Shown piece by piece: positions 18,743-30,772 of a stretch of 64,000 bases of DNA. Source of the DNA: Pseudomonas abieticivorans (lineage in GTDB: Bacteria > Pseudomonadota > Gammaproteobacteria > Pseudomonadales > Pseudomonadaceae). The notes under the pieces are model-generated. The model was not told the origin of the DNA. It did no database searches and worked only from the letters and a program-made list of their open reading frames with translations. A program made the translations under genes and the position numbers. The stretch spans positions 2,923,501-2,987,500 of the forward strand of contig NZ_CP094975.1 in NCBI RefSeq assembly GCF_023509015.1. Direction: 5' to 3'. Positions within the stretch are counted from its first letter, which is position 1, and each line of letters begins with the position of its first letter.

Positions 18743-20202
18743 TAGTGCTCCGGAACACCCAGGGGTTGGTCCTGGGGTTTGTCAGATGGGGGTGGCAGCG
18801 GTTTCTGGTCGACCGTCGGCCCTGCGGTGACGATGACCAGCTTGTCGGCATTGAGGTGGCGGTTCATGGCCTCCTTGACTTGCTCGACGGTCAGCGCCTG
18901 GGATTGCTGCATGAAGTCTTCCAGGAAGCTCAATGGCAAATTATAGAAGCCAATGGCGCCCAGTTGGCCGACGATGCTCGAATTGCTGGCCGTGGACAGC
19001 GGGAAGCTGCCGGCCAGCTCGCGCTTGGCGTTGTCCAGCTCCTCTTGGGTGGGCCCGGTTTTCAGGTAGTCACGCAGGATGTCCTGGACCAGCTTGAGGG
19101 TGCCCTCGCTCAACTCCGCGCGGGTTTGCAGGCTGATCATGAACGGGCCTTTGGCTTGCATCGGGGTGAAACCCGAGTAGATGCCGTAGGTCAGGCCGCG
19201 TTTTTCACGCACTTCGCTCATCAGGCGGGTACCGAAGGTGCCACCGCCGAGGATCTGGTTGCCCAGCGACAGGGCGGCGTAGTCCGGGTCGGTGCGGTCG
19301 ATGCCCAATTCGGCGAGCAGCATGGTGGTCTGCTTGGACGGGAACTCGATGTGGGTCAGGCCTGGTTTGGGCTCGGCCGGCTGGCTGATCTTGGCCAGGG
19401 TCGGGCCCTTGGGCAGCGCCGCCGACACGTGTTCAGCGATTTTTTCCGCGTCGGCTCGGCTCAGGTCGCCGACCAGGGCGATGACGGTATTGCCAGCAGC
19501 GTAGGCGCGGTTGTGGAACGCGCGCATCTGCGCGACGGTGATGCCGGGCACGGTCTTGGCGGTACCTTCGCTGGGGTGTGCGTACGGGTGGGTTCCGTAC
19601 AGGCGATCGAACAGCTCAAGCCCGGCCAGCTTGCCCGGGTTCTGCTTCTGGTATTCGAAGCCAGCCATGATCTGGTTTTTGATGCGCGCCAGTGAATCGG
19701 CCGGGAAGGTGGGTTTGCCGACTACCTCGGCGAACAGCTTGAGTGCCGGCTCGCGTTTGTCGGTGGCGCTCAGGCTGCGCAGCGAGGCCACGGCCATGTC
19801 ACGGTAGGCGCCGTTGCCAAAGTCTGCACCCAGGCCTTCGAAGCCCTTGGCGATGGCCTCGACGTTCTTGCCGGCCACGCCTTCATTGAGCATGGCGTTG
19901 GTCAGCACGGCCACGCCCGGCACCTTGTCGTCCTGGCTGCTGCCGGCGGCGAAGGTCAGGCGCATGTCGAACATCGGCAACTCGTGAGCCTCGACAAACA
20001 TCACATTGGCGCCCTGGCTGGTTTTCCAGGTCTGGATGTTCAGGTCGCGGTGGCTGGGGGCCTTGCCGTCCAGCTCTTTCAGGGTTTGCAGGTTGTCCAG
20101 GTGCTGGGGCGCGGCGTCATCGGCTCGGGCCGGGCCGGCTACCATGACCGCCAGCAGCGCCAGGCCCAGTAGGGCGTGGCGGGGTGTGTTTCGCTCAGTC
20201 AT
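18742..20202 (-). CDS. Exported M16 family non-catalytic subunit
   Basis: This 486-residue protein has a signal peptide (HALLGLALLAVMVAGPARA, cleavage ~27). It has the inactive M16 pattern: no HXXEH (LTNAMLNEG in its place), but the substrate-binding pair in KRGLTYGIY (Arg335, Tyr339) is intact. The start at 20202 overlaps the stop of the catalytic subunit by 8 nt; the frame extends 10 codons further up without a better start. The C-terminal tail is Pro-rich. It is the partner of 20195-21550 in a periplasmic heterodimeric peptidase, equivalent to the P. aeruginosa pair next to ftsY (PA0371/PA0372 by recollection). Confidence 0.9.
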   Translation of the reverse strand: MTERNTPRHALLGLALLAVMVAGPARADDAAPQHLDNLQTLKELDGKAPSHRDLNIQTWKTSQGANVMFVEAHELPMFDMRLTFAAGSSQDDKVPGVAVLTNAMLNEGVAGKNVEAIAKGFEGLGADFGNGAYRDMAVASLRSLSATDKREPALKLFAEVVGKPTFPADSLARIKNQIMAGFEYQKQNPGKLAGLELFDRLYGTHPYAHPSEGTAKTVPGITVAQMRAFHNRAYAAGNTVIALVGDLSRADAEKIAEHVSAALPKGPTLAKISQPAEPKPGLTHIEFPSKQTTMLLAELGIDRTDPDYAALSLGNQILGGGTFGTRLMSEVREKRGLTYGIYSGFTPMQAKGPFMISLQTRAELSEGTLKLVQDILRDYLKTGPTQEELDNAKRELAGSFPLSTASNSSIVGQLGAIGFYNLPLSFLEDFMQQSQALTVEQVKEAMNRHLNADKLVIVTAGPTVDQKPLPPPSDKPQDQPLGVPEH

Positions 20203-21550
20203 GAGCCGATTCCTCTGGCAGTACATGGGCAACGCTCAGGCGTGACCGGGTGAAATAAGTGCGCGCGGCATTCTGGATGTCCTGGGGCGTGACGCTCTTG
20301 ATGTCATCCAGCTCGGTGTCCATCAGCTTCCACGACAGGCCCACGGTTTCCAGTTGGCCAATGGTGGTGGCCTGGCTGCTGATCGAGTCGCGCTCGAACA
20401 CCAGGCCGGCGATCACCTGTGCCCGCACGCGCTCCAGCTCTTCGTTGGACGGCGGGGTGGTCTTGAGCTGGTCGAGCAAGCGCCAGAAGCCTTTCTCCAC
20501 GTCCGCCAGGGTCTTTTTCTTCTGGGTGTTGGGCGTGGCCGACAGCAGGAACAGGCTGTCCCCGCGGGCAAACGGGTTGTAGCTGGCCGAGGCGCCGGTG
20601 ACCAGTTCTTCGCCACGTTCCAGCTGGGTAGACATGCGCGCGCTGTAGCCGCCGTCGAGCAGGGCCGAGATCAGGCGCAGGGCTTGGGCGTCGCGGGGGT
20701 TCTTGGCGGTAGCCAGGCCCGGTACGTTGAAGCCGTACATCACGCTTGGCAGTTGGGTTTTCACGTGCAGAGTGGTCAGGCGCTCACCCGGCTCGGCCAG
20801 CTCCAAGGGCAGCTTGCTGGGGGGCGTGGCGCGCTTGGCGATAGGGCCGAAGAAGCGTTCGGCCAGGCCTTTGACCTGGTCGACGGTGACGTCGCCCACC
20901 ACCACCAGCGTGGCGTTGTTGGGTACGTACCAGGCCTGGTACCAGGCGCGCAGCTCCTCGATCTTCATGCGGTCCAGGTCCGCCATCCAGCCGATGGTCG
21001 GCGTGTGGTAGCCGCTGGCCGGGTAGGCCATGGCCTTGAACATCTCGAAAGCCTTGGCACCTGGCTTGTCGTCGGTGCGCATGCGCCGCTCTTCCTTGAT
21101 TACCTCGATCTCGCGGCTGAACTCATCGGCCGGCAAGCGCAGGGTGGCCATGCGGTCGGCTTCCAGTTCCATGGCGACGGGCAGGCGGTCAGCGGCTAGC
21201 ACTTGATAGAAGGCGGTGTAGTCGTCGCTGGTGAAGGCGTTTTCTTCGGCGCCCAGGTCGCGCAGCACGCGGGAGGCTTCACCGGGGCCCAACTTTTCGC
21301 TGCCTTTGAACATCATGTGTTCCAAGGCATGGGACAGGCCAGTCTGGCCGGGTGTTTCGTAGCTGGAGCCGACCTTGTACCAGATTTGCGAAACCACCAC
21401 GGGAGCGCGGTGATCTTCACGCACCACGACCTTCAGGCCGTTGTCCAGGGTGAACTCGTGCGTGGGCTGCGGATCGGCCGCCAGGGCGGCAAATGGCAGG
21501 CAAACAGTGCTGATCAGCAGGCCAGCGGCGCGGCGGGCTAGAGCATTCAT
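20195..21550 (-). CDS. Exported M16 zinc peptidase, catalytic subunit
   Basis: This 451-residue peptidase has a signal peptide (cleavage near residue 25, after PFAALA) followed by the M16 fold. The zinc motif HALEH is at residues 74-78 and the third ligand is Glu154 in KEERR, 76 residues on. It forms a two-gene unit with the non-catalytic subunit, translationally coupled by an 8-nt overlap, and rsmD follows. It should degrade or process peptides in the periplasm; the substrate is not known. A GC-rich inverted repeat (GCCCGC with GCGGGC, around 21573-21599) lies in its leader. The gene is divergent from ftsY, with 231 bp between them. Confidence 0.92.
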   Translation of the reverse strand: MNALARRAAGLLISTVCLPFAALAADPQPTHEFTLDNGLKVVVREDHRAPVVVSQIWYKVGSSYETPGQTGLSHALEHMMFKGSEKLGPGEASRVLRDLGAEENAFTSDDYTAFYQVLAADRLPVAMELEADRMATLRLPADEFSREIEVIKEERRMRTDDKPGAKAFEMFKAMAYPASGYHTPTIGWMADLDRMKIEELRAWYQAWYVPNNATLVVVGDVTVDQVKGLAERFFGPIAKRATPPSKLPLELAEPGERLTTLHVKTQLPSVMYGFNVPGLATAKNPRDAQALRLISALLDGGYSARMSTQLERGEELVTGASASYNPFARGDSLFLLSATPNTQKKKTLADVEKGFWRLLDQLKTTPPSNEELERVRAQVIAGLVFERDSISSQATTIGQLETVGLSWKLMDTELDDIKSVTPQDIQNAARTYFTRSRLSVAHVLPEESAHD

Positions 21551-21781
21551 TCGTTTTTAAACCTGTAGGACTGCCCGCTTGGTCTTAGCGTAGGCGGGCG
21601 AGGAGGTGCTAGGATACTGATCCGGTTACCTGGCGACCATGCCTGGTTGAAGAGAAGACCTGAAGTCTCTCAACAAAATGTTGCGCATGAACGAGCCGGG
21701 GAAAAAATAGTCTGTTCTGCGTTATTAGAATTTTCCGACGCGCTGCACTGGCCCGTCGCTACCTTGAGATAGCCGTCTTCC

Positions 21782-23934
<2,153 letters not shown>

Positions 23935-23938
<4 letters not shown>

Positions 23939-24957
23939 GTGCCACACGCAGCCCAAAAGTAACCGATCGGGTGGCGCCGAAAGCCGCCGAGCCGCCGCCG
24001 AAGAAGAAAAAACACGACGACGATGACGGTCCCGACTTCGCCACCTTGTTCCGCGCCTGGCTGGAAAGCCATCGGGCGAGCATGGTCGACAGCTTGCGCC
24101 GGTTGGGCAAGCAGCCTATCGGCAGCTTTTTCACCTGCCTGGTAATGGCCGTTGCCCTGAGCCTGCCCATGGGCTTGTCGTTGTTGCTCAAGAACGTCGA
24201 GCGCCTGGGCGGTTCCTGGCAGCGCGCGGCACAGATATCGCTGTACCTGGAAATGGACGCAGGCGGCCGTGACGGTGAAGCGCTGGTGACCCAGATCAAA
24301 GGGTTGCCGGGTGTTGCCGACGCAGAATTCGTCAGCCGTGACCAAGCGCTCAAGGAGTTCCAGCAACAGTCGGGGCTGGGCGAGGCGCTCAAGGAGTTGC
24401 CCGACAACCCCTTGCCGGGCGTTGTCGTGGTGACCCCGCAGGAAGTCGACAAACCGACCTTGGAAGCCCTGCGCCAGCGCCTGTCCGAGTTGCCCAAGGT
24501 GCAACAGGCGCAACTGGACCTGGTGTGGGTCGAGCGCCTGGCGGCCATCCTCAAGCTGGGCGACCGCTTTGTCTTTGGCCTGACCGTATTGTTGGTATCG
24601 GCCCTGTTGCTGGTGATTGGTAATACCATTCGTCTGCACATCGAGAACCGTCGGACGGAAATCGAGGTCATTAAACTGGTGGGTGGTACCGACGCCTATG
24701 TTCGTAGGCCGTTTCTTTACATGGGCGCGCTTTATGGCGTAGGCGCGGGTATTTTTTCATGGGGTATCCTCGCTTTCGGCCTGAATTGGCTGAACGACGC
24801 GGTTGTCGGGCTGTCTGGTCTTTACGGCAGTGACTTTGCCCTGGCCGGCGTACCTGCCGCCGATGGTCTGTCGCTCTTGCTAGGAGCGGTATTGTTAGGG
24901 TATATCGGTGCTTGGATTGCGGTGGCTCGCCACTTGCGAGAGCTCGCGCCGCGATAG
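23935..24957 (+). CDS. ftsX: Cell division protein FtsX
   Basis: This 340-residue membrane partner of FtsE has a long charged cytoplasmic N-terminus (lysine- and aspartate-rich, ~1-57). A first membrane helix (~62-85) is followed by a periplasmic domain (~86-210, the loop that contacts amidase activators). Three more helices follow, at about 213-232, 260-285 and 312-332. Four helices and a large first periplasmic loop are the FtsX pattern. It is translationally coupled to ftsE. A promoter for rpoH lies just after its stop. Confidence 0.95.
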
Positions 24958-24995
24958 TGTCTTTTTGCTTGTATTGACCTTTTCAGCTTTTTAGG

Positions 24996-25022
24996 GAACT
25001 TTTTGCTCGGTTTCCGGTCAAT
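24996..25022 (+). promoter_or_regulatory. Candidate sigma-E (AlgU)-type promoter of rpoH
   Basis: GAACTT at 24996-25001 is followed after 16 bp by TCAAT at 25018-25022, close to the AlgU/sigma-E consensus (GAACTT-N16/17-TCNNA). It would start transcription about 40 nt before the rpoH ATG. An AlgU-dependent rpoH promoter is known in P. aeruginosa, which supports the call. Confidence 0.6.
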
Positions 25023-25070
25023 TTCGCAGTGCTGAACTGCACGAGTTATGTGAGTCGGAGGTTTTTTCGT

Positions 25071-25925
25071 ATGACCACTTCTTTGCAACCTGCTTACGCG
25101 TTGGTCCCGGGTGCGAACCTGGAAGCCTACGTGCACACCGTCAACAGCATCCCTTTGCTGACGCCGGAGCAGGAGCGTGAACTGGCCGAGAGTCTCTACT
25201 ATGAGCAGGATTTGGGGGCGGCTCGGCAGATGGTGCTCGCCCACCTGCGTTTTGTCGTGCATATCGCACGCAGCTATTCCGGCTATGGCCTGGCTCAGGC
25301 TGACCTGATCCAGGAAGGTAACGTCGGCCTGATGAAGGCCGTGAAGCGCTTCAACCCAGAAATGGGCGTGCGCCTGGTATCGTTCGCCGTTCACTGGATC
25401 AAGGCCGAAATTCACGAGTTCATCCTGCGCAACTGGCGCATCGTGAAGGTCGCGACCACCAAGGCCCAGCGCAAGTTGTTCTTCAACCTGCGCAGCCAGA
25501 AGAAGCGCTTGGCGTGGCTGAACAACGAAGAAGTTCATCGCGTGGCCGAAAGCCTGGGCGTTGAGCCTCGTGAAGTGCGCGAGATGGAAAGCCGCCTGAC
25601 CGGTCACGACATGGCGTTCGACCCGGCAGCAGAAGCCGACGACGATAGCGCGTTCCAGTCGCCGGCCAACTACCTGGAAGACCACCGCTACGACCCGGCG
25701 CGTCAGCTGGAGGATGCCGACTGGAGTGATAACTCCAACAGCAACCTGCACGAAGCCCTGGAAGTGCTGGACCCACGCAGCCGTGACATCCTTTACCAGC
25801 GCTGGTTGGCCGAGGAAAAAGCCACGCTGCATGACCTGGCGCAGAAGTACAACGTGTCGGCGGAACGCATCCGCCAGCTCGAGAAGAGCGCGATGAACAA
25901 GCTCAAGACTTCCATCGCCGCTTGA
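25071..25925 (+). CDS. rpoH: Heat-shock sigma factor RpoH (sigma-32)
   Basis: This 284-residue sigma-70-family factor directs transcription of heat-shock genes. Region 2.2 reads [22 protein letters not shown] (split here as [19 protein letters not shown]), and region 2.4 follows. The RpoH-specific box QRKLFFNLR (~130) separates it from RpoD and RpoS. Region 4.2 carries the helix-turn-helix ending in [16 protein letters not shown]. The start at 25071 has GGAGG 9 nt upstream; an in-frame codon at 25029 has no such site. It lies downstream of ftsX with its own candidate AlgU promoter, and a strong terminator closes the gene. Confidence 0.97.
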   Translation: MTTSLQPAYALVPGANLEAYVHTVNSIPLLTPEQERELAESLYYEQDLGAARQMVLAHLRFVVHIARSYSGYGLAQADLIQEGNVGLMKAVKRFNPEMGVRLVSFAVHWIKAEIHEFILRNWRIVKVATTKAQRKLFFNLRSQKKRLAWLNNEEVHRVAESLGVEPREVREMESRLTGHDMAFDPAAEADDDSAFQSPANYLEDHRYDPARQLEDADWSDNSNSNLHEALEVLDPRSRDILYQRWLAEEKATLHDLAQKYNVSAERIRQLEKSAMNKLKTSIAA

Positions 25926-25932
25926 ACAAAAA

Positions 25933-25961
25933 AGCCCTGGTCAGTGACCAGGGCTTTTTTT
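25933..25961 (+). terminator. Rho-independent terminator of rpoH
   Basis: AGCCCTGGTCA pairs with TGACCAGGGCT, directly preceded by A-run and followed by seven T residues, 8 nt after the rpoH stop. This is a textbook intrinsic terminator, usable in both directions. Confidence 0.95.
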
Positions 25962-25966
25962 ATTGC

Positions 25967-26058
25967 CCGTAGAAGCGGATTTATCCGCGAAAAGACTGCC
26001 GCGGTACATCAGGTAGCGCGCAAGGCGCTTGCTTCGCGGATAAATCCGCTCCTACAGG
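25967..26058. repeat. Inverted REP pair (REPIN)
   Basis: GTAGAAGCGGATTTATCCGC at the left and its inverted counterpart GCGGATAAATCCGCTCCTAC at the right flank about 45 bp. Head-to-head REP pairs of this type are spread by REP-associated tyrosine transposases encoded elsewhere in Pseudomonas genomes. It lies between rpoH and mtgA, which converge here. Confidence 0.9.
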
Positions 26059-26066
26059 GCAAATGA

Positions 26067-26792
26067 TCATTGCGTCCACGGCGCACTACTGCGCGAATGA
26101 TTTAGCCCCACCAGGTAATCATCCCCACCCAGCTGGCTCATCTGCTGGCGAATCCACCCCGCACGGCGTGCCACGTAGGTGCTTGGGTGGCTGGCGCTCC
26201 ATTCCCGCGGGTTAGGCAATACGGCAGCCAACAGGCTGGCCTGCTGGCGTGAAAGTGCGCTGGCACTCACGCCGAAGTGATGGCGGGCCGCTGCTTCGGC
26301 GCCGAACACGCCGTCGTCCCATTCCACGCTGTTCACGTACACCTCGAGGATCCGTTGCTTGGGCCACATCACTTCGATCAGTGCGGTGAACCAGGCCTCC
26401 AGGGCCTTGCGGAAGTAGCTGCGGCCCGACCACAGGAACAGGTTCTTGGCCACTTGCTGGGTAAGGGTGCTGGCACCACGGATAGAACCGCCGCGCTCGT
26501 TGTGGGCAAAGGCAGCCTGCATGGCGCTGAAGTCAAAGCCCCAGTGTTGCGAGAATTTCTGGTCTTCGCCGGCGATCACGGCCACCTTGAGGTCGTCGGA
26601 GATTTGGTCCCATGGGCGCCAGCTGCGCTGCAGGTCGATCGGCTGGCCGTCGGCCCAGGATTCGATCTTGCGCTCGACCATCAACATGGTGCCGGGCGGC
26701 GGTACCCAGCGAAAAACTAGCACCAACAAGGCGCTGCCAATGGCGAACCAGAGCAGGAACGTGCAGAAGCGTCGAAACAGATAATGCAGCAT
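26067..26792 (-). CDS. mtgA: Monofunctional peptidoglycan glycosyltransferase MtgA
   Basis: This ~241-residue glycosyltransferase of family GT51 polymerises lipid II into glycan strands. One N-terminal membrane helix (~10-32) is followed by the GT51 domain with the catalytic motif AGEDQKFSQHWGFD (Glu in ~EDQ), GGSIRGASTLTQQVAKNLFL and RILEVYVNSVEWDDGVFGAEAA. No transpeptidase domain is present. The start is uncertain: ATG 26792 gives the usual N-terminus MLHYLFRRF, while ATG 26825 (11 codons upstream) has a better placed CAGGG. The gene is divergent from the DUF423 gene. Confidence 0.93.
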   Translation of the reverse strand: MLHYLFRRFCTFLLWFAIGSALLVLVFRWVPPPGTMLMVERKIESWADGQPIDLQRSWRPWDQISDDLKVAVIAGEDQKFSQHWGFDFSAMQAAFAHNERGGSIRGASTLTQQVAKNLFLWSGRSYFRKALEAWFTALIEVMWPKQRILEVYVNSVEWDDGVFGAEAAARHHFGVSASALSRQQASLLAAVLPNPREWSASHPSTYVARRAGWIRQQMSQLGGDDYLVGLNHSRSSAPWTQ

Positions 26793-26870
26793 AGATGGCT
26801 TGGCCGAACCGTTTGAGCGGGCCATTATACAGACCCTGTGATTGTGCAGGCCTTAGATGGGAGTATCTGG

Positions 26871-27242
26871 ATGCTGCGAAGTTTTCTGCTGCTGGCGGCC
26901 TTTTTCGGTTTCACCGGCGTCGGCTTGGGTGCCTTTGCCGCCCATGGGTTGAAGGATCGCCTCAGCGCGGACTATCTGGCGGTGTTCCATACCGGGGTGA
27001 ATTACCAGTTGATCCATACCCTGGCGCTGCTGGCGGTTGCGATTCTGGCGACGCAGATCCCCGGCCGATTGATTACCTGGGCGGGCATCCTGTTTTGCGT
27101 GGGTATCCTGCTGTTTTCTGGCAGCCTGTACCTGCTGACCCTGACTGGCGTAAGCAAGCTGGGCATCGTCACGCCGTTCGGCGGCCTGGCGTTCCTGGCC
27201 GGTTGGGTGTGCCTGGGCCTGGCGGCGTGGCGTTTGACCTGA
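26871..27242 (+). CDS. DUF423 family membrane protein
   Basis: This 123-residue protein has four predicted membrane helices and the family signature near the N-terminus (GFTGVGLGAFAAHGLK, followed by FHTGVNYQLIHTLALL). The ATG at 26871 has GGGAG 7 nt upstream; a GTG 11 codons earlier is less likely. The function of this widespread family (YgdD-like) is not known. It is divergent from mtgA and precedes thiS on the same strand. Confidence 0.9.
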   Translation: MLRSFLLLAAFFGFTGVGLGAFAAHGLKDRLSADYLAVFHTGVNYQLIHTLALLAVAILATQIPGRLITWAGILFCVGILLFSGSLYLLTLTGVSKLGIVTPFGGLAFLAGWVCLGLAAWRLT

Positions 27243-27334
27243 CCCATGGGTCCAGGTTGAGACGAATGGCTTTGGTCATCGCATCTGATCGGGCTAGAAT
27301 GCGGGCCCCTTTAAAAATGATGGCTGCTGCCCGC

Positions 27335-27535
27335 ATGCACATTCAGTTGAACGGTGAACCCTTTGAATTGCCCGACGGCGAAACCGTCGCGGCCTTGTTG
27401 GCCCGCATGGACCTGACCGGGCGTCGAGTGGCGGTCGAGCTCAACCTGGATATCGTGCCGCGCAGCCAGCACGCCGACACCGCACTGCGCGAAGGCGACC
27501 AGGTCGAGGTGGTGCAGGCCATCGGCGGCGGTTAG
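27335..27535 (+). CDS. thiS: Thiamine biosynthesis sulfur carrier ThiS
   Basis: This 66-residue ubiquitin-like protein ends in the required Gly-Gly (QAIGGG), where the thiocarboxylate forms. The N-terminus [20 protein letters not shown] matches ThiS. It delivers sulfur to ThiG for the thiazole ring of thiamine. Alternative ATG codons lie 15 and 18 nt upstream (27317-27320). It is followed by thiG after 62 nt. Confidence 0.95.
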   Translation: MHIQLNGEPFELPDGETVAALLARMDLTGRRVAVELNLDIVPRSQHADTALREGDQVEVVQAIGGG

Positions 27536-27597
27536 TCAGCCGCTGCCAGGCCCTGCATAATCAACCTGCCACACCCTCAACTTCGAGAGGAATGACG

Positions 27598-28392
27598 ATG
27601 AGCAATGTTCGTAGCGACAAGCCCTTCACGCTGGCCGGTCGTACTTTCCAGTCGCGCCTGCTGGTCGGCACCGGCAAGTACCGTGACCTGGAAGAGACCC
27701 GCCTGGCCATCGAAGCCTCGGGCGCCGAGATCGTCACCGTGGCGGTGCGCCGCACCAACATCGGCCAGAACCCGGGTGAGCCGAACCTGCTGGACGTGCT
27801 GCCGCCTGACCGCTACACCATCTTGCCGAACACCGCGGGCTGCTACGACGCGGTCGAAGCCGTGCGTACCTGTCGCCTGGCCCGTGAACTGCTGGACGGT
27901 CATAACCTGGTGAAGCTGGAAGTGCTGGCCGACCAGAAAACCCTGTTCCCCAACGTGATCGAAACCATCAAGGCCGCCGAAGTACTGGTCAAGGACGGTT
28001 TCGACGTGATGGTGTACACCAGCGATGACCCGATCATTGCCCGCCAGTTGGCCGAAATCGGCTGCATTGCGGTCATGCCGCTGGCTGGCCTGATCGGCAC
28101 GGGCCTGGGCATTTGCAACCCGTACAATCTGCAAATCATCCTGGAAGAGGCCAAGGTGCCTGTCCTGGTGGATGCCGGCGTAGGTACGGCATCCGACGCG
28201 ACCATCGCGATGGAGCTGGGTTGTGAAGCGGTGTTGATGAACTCGGCCATTGCCCATGCACAGCACCCGGTGATGATGGCCGAAGCCATGAAGCACGCCA
28301 TCGTTGCCGGTCGCCTGGCTTACCTCGCCGGCCGCATGCCGAAAAAACTCTATGCCAGCGCATCCTCGCCGCTGGATGGTCTGATCAAGTAA
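27598..28392 (+). CDS. thiG: Thiazole synthase ThiG
   Basis: This 264-residue TIM-barrel enzyme makes the thiazole phosphate of thiamine from deoxyxylulose phosphate, dehydroglycine and ThiS thiocarboxylate. The motifs are [12 protein letters not shown] (~20), VAVRRTN, the lysine-bearing strand VKLEVLAD (~105), the phosphate-binding region [12 protein letters not shown] and [11 protein letters not shown] (~187). The ATG at 27598 is preferred over 27592 because GAGAGG then has a normal 7-nt spacing. It forms an operon with thiS and probably trmB (8 nt downstream). Confidence 0.97.
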   Translation: MSNVRSDKPFTLAGRTFQSRLLVGTGKYRDLEETRLAIEASGAEIVTVAVRRTNIGQNPGEPNLLDVLPPDRYTILPNTAGCYDAVEAVRTCRLARELLDGHNLVKLEVLADQKTLFPNVIETIKAAEVLVKDGFDVMVYTSDDPIIARQLAEIGCIAVMPLAGLIGTGLGICNPYNLQIILEEAKVPVLVDAGVGTASDATIAMELGCEAVLMNSAIAHAQHPVMMAEAMKHAIVAGRLAYLAGRMPKKLYASASSPLDGLIK

Positions 28393-28400
28393 GAGCCACC

Positions 28401-29129
28401 ATGACTGAACCGCAAGATACGCCGATGCCTGAACCCACCGAACAGGCCGACGAGCGCCAGCACCGCGCCATCAAGAGCTTCGTGATGCGCGCTGGGCGGA
28501 TGACCGAAGGCCAGCAACGTGGCCTGGACCAGGGCAAGCCGTTGTTCGTGCTGCCGCTGGCCGACAGCCCAGTCGATTTCGACCAGGTGTTCGGCCGCTC
28601 GGCGCCGCGCACCCTGGAAATCGGCTTTGGCATGGGCCATTCGCTGCTGGAAATGGCCGCTGCGGCACCCGAGCAGGACTTCATCGGCGTTGAAGTGCAC
28701 CGGCCAGGCGTCGGCGCGCTGCTCAATGGCGTGTTGACCCAGGGCCTGAAAAACCTGCGCGTGTACGACTGCGACGCCATCGAAGTGCTAAAGCGCTGCG
28801 TGGCTGACAACAGCCTGGACCGCTTGATGCTGTTTTTCCCCGACCCATGGCACAAGAGCCGGCACCACAAGCGCCGTATCGTGCAGCCGGAATTCGCGGC
28901 ACTGGTGCTGAGCAAGTTGAAGGTGGGCGGCGTGTTGCACATGGCGACCGATTGGGAACCTTACGCCGAGTACATGCTGGAAGTGATGAACGTGGCCCCA
29001 GGCTACCGCAACCAAGCTGAAGACGGCCGTTGCGTGCCACGCCCGGCCGAGCGGCCGATCACCAAGTTCGAGCGCCGTGGCGAGCGCCTGGGCCATGGTG
29101 TGTGGGACTTGAAGTTCGAAAAAATCTGA
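28401..29129 (+). CDS. trmB: tRNA (guanine46-N7)-methyltransferase TrmB
   Basis: This 242-residue methyltransferase makes m7G46 in tRNA variable loops. It has the SAM motif [15 protein letters not shown] (~72), VEVHRPGVG, the family-defining [15 protein letters not shown] (~148) and a C-terminal [17 protein letters not shown]. An extended, acidic N-terminus precedes the conserved [12 protein letters not shown]. It is co-directional with thiG and followed by a REP pair that probably marks the operon end. Confidence 0.96.
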   Translation: MTEPQDTPMPEPTEQADERQHRAIKSFVMRAGRMTEGQQRGLDQGKPLFVLPLADSPVDFDQVFGRSAPRTLEIGFGMGHSLLEMAAAAPEQDFIGVEVHRPGVGALLNGVLTQGLKNLRVYDCDAIEVLKRCVADNSLDRLMLFFPDPWHKSRHHKRRIVQPEFAALVLSKLKVGGVLHMATDWEPYAEYMLEVMNVAPGYRNQAEDGRCVPRPAERPITKFERRGERLGHGVWDLKFEKI

Positions 29130-29139
29130 GCCCCTACGC

Positions 29140-29227
29140 TGTAGGAGCGGATTTATCCGCGAAAAGTGCATCGCGAAATACCTGATACACCGCAGCGTGC
29201 TTTTCGCGGATAAATCCGCTCCTACAG
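29140..29227. repeat. Inverted REP pair (REPIN)
   Basis: TGTAGGAGCGGATTTATCCG at 29140 and the inverted CGGATAAATCCGCTCCTACA ending at 29227 are perfect reverse complements around ~40 bp. It lies between the convergent genes trmB and the DUF3392 gene and could form a very long RNA hairpin. Confidence 0.95.
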
Positions 29228-29236
29228 GAGGTATGT

Positions 29237-29560
29237 TTACTTGCGATCGGCGACCACGCCGATCAGCACCAGCACTACCAACAACACCGGCGCCAGGCTG
29301 TAGTTGTTGAACTGGCTCAAGCCGCGCACCACCCAAGGTGTCGCGTAGATCAAGGCGGCGCCGCTGCCGATGGTGCACAACAAGGCCAGCACCGGAATGC
29401 GCAAGGCACCGCTCAGGCTACCCATGCGCGATTCGATGGCGCCCTTGAGGTCGGCACCAAACAACACCAGCAGGCAGCCGATCAGGGCCAGGGCGATTTC
29501 CGAGAGGTTGCTGCGGCTCCAGCGCGAGATCTCCGCCAGAAAATTAAGTACCACGTCCAT
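29237..29560 (-). CDS. DUF3392 family inner-membrane protein
   Basis: This 107-residue protein has three predicted membrane helices (~20-36, ~53-72, ~88-103) and the DUF3392 pattern (FGADLKGAIESRMGSL between the first two). Function is unknown. It lies directly downstream of hemW on the minus strand (9 nt gap) and is probably the last gene of the metX-metW-DUF4426-rdgB-hemW operon. Confidence 0.85.
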   Translation of the reverse strand: MDVVLNFLAEISRWSRSNLSEIALALIGCLLVLFGADLKGAIESRMGSLSGALRIPVLALLCTIGSGAALIYATPWVVRGLSQFNNYSLAPVLLVVLVLIGVVADRK

Positions 29561-29569
29561 TCACAATCC

Positions 29570-30772
29570 TTAGATCAGAAAATACTGCAGCAGGTCATTG
29601 AGAAACAGCTGGCCCTGGGGCGTGGCCACCAGGCGTGTCGGTTCGACCTGCAAAAGGCCTTTTTGTTCGGCTTGCCGGCGCGCCTGCGCCAGGCTTTCCA
29701 GAGGCAGGCCGGTGCGCTGGTTGTACAGCGCGGCATCCACACCGTCGGTCAGGCGCAGGGCGTTCATCAGGAACTCGAAGGGTAGCTCGTCCAGCGGCAA
29801 GAGTTTCTCGCCGGCCTGGTAGGCTTTTGCCGGGTTCAGGTAATCCTTGGGCAGGCGCGTCTTCCACGTGCGCACGATGCGCCCGTCCGGGTGGCTGAGC
29901 TTGCCGTGCGCGCCGGCGCCGATGCCGATGAAGTCGCCAAAGCTCCAGTAGTTCAGGTTGTGCCGCGCCGCGCGCCCCGGTTGGGCGTAGGCCGACACTT
30001 CGTATTGCGCGTAGCCGTGCTCGGCGAGCAGCGCCTGGCCGGCTTCCTGGATATCCCACAGGGTGTCGTCTTCCGGCAGCGCGGGCGGCTGGTTCCAGAA
30101 CACCGTGTTCGGCTCCAGGGTCAGTTGGTACCAGGACAGGTGCGTGGGCTTGAGCGCGATGGCCTGGCGCAGGTCGCCCAGGGCATCGTCCAGCGACTGG
30201 TCTGGCAGGCCGTGCATCAGGTCCATGTTGAAGTTGTCGAAGCCGGCCTGGCGCGCCATGTCGGCGGCGCGGATCGCTTCGTCACCGTTATGGATGCGGC
30301 CCAGGGCCTGGAGCTTGGCCTGCTGGAAACTCTGGATGCCGATCGACAGGCGATTGATGCCCAGCTTGCGGTAGGCGACGAACTTTTCCTGCTCGAATGT
30401 CCCGGGGTTGGCTTCCAGGGTGATTTCGATGTCGGCGGCAAACGGGATGCGTTGCTCAACGCCTTCCAGCAGCCGCCCCAAGGCTTTGGCGCTGAACAGG
30501 CTGGGCGTGCCCCCACCGAAGAAAATCGAGCTCAGCGGGCGCCCGTGGGCCGCTGGCAGGTCGTTGTCCAGATCCTCTAGCAGCGCGTCGACGTACTCCT
30601 CTTCCGGGAGCGTGGGCGTTGCCTCATGGGAGTTGAAGTCGCAGTACGGGCATTTGCGCACGCACCAGGGAATGTGAATGTACAGCGACAACGGCGGCAG
30701 CTCGGGCAGCGGTGCGCGGGGTTCGACCGTCGACAGCCCGGCCTCGCCTACAAACAGGCGGGTAGCGGTCAT
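29570..30772 (-). CDS. hemW: Radical SAM heme chaperone HemW
   Basis: This 400-residue radical SAM protein has the cluster motif [10 protein letters not shown] (Cys37, Cys41, Cys44). The residue after CD is Phe rather than the fourth Cys of true HemN, which places it in the HemW group that binds heme and passes it to target proteins, not in coproporphyrinogen dehydrogenases. Also seen are FGGGTPSLF and EANPGT. The start at 30772 overlaps the rdgB stop by 4 nt; the open frame upstream has no homology. Older annotation as coproporphyrinogen III oxidase is likely wrong. Confidence 0.92.
   Translation of the reverse strand: MTATRLFVGEAGLSTVEPRAPLPELPPLSLYIHIPWCVRKCPYCDFNSHEATPTLPEEEYVDALLEDLDNDLPAAHGRPLSSIFFGGGTPSLFSAKALGRLLEGVEQRIPFAADIEITLEANPGTFEQEKFVAYRKLGINRLSIGIQSFQQAKLQALGRIHNGDEAIRAADMARQAGFDNFNMDLMHGLPDQSLDDALGDLRQAIALKPTHLSWYQLTLEPNTVFWNQPPALPEDDTLWDIQEAGQALLAEHGYAQYEVSAYAQPGRAARHNLNYWSFGDFIGIGAGAHGKLSHPDGRIVRTWKTRLPKDYLNPAKAYQAGEKLLPLDELPFEFLMNALRLTDGVDAALYNQRTGLPLESLAQARRQAEQKGLLQVEPTRLVATPQGQLFLNDLLQYFLI

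Noticed and set aside
25029..25925. RNA thermometer in the rpoH leader
   Set aside because: I see no clear pairing that hides the GGAGG before the ATG within the ~40-nt leader, so there is no support from the sequence.
26838..27242. GTG start for the DUF423 gene
   Set aside because: The ATG at 26871 has a proper GGGAG site and gives the family's usual N-terminus.
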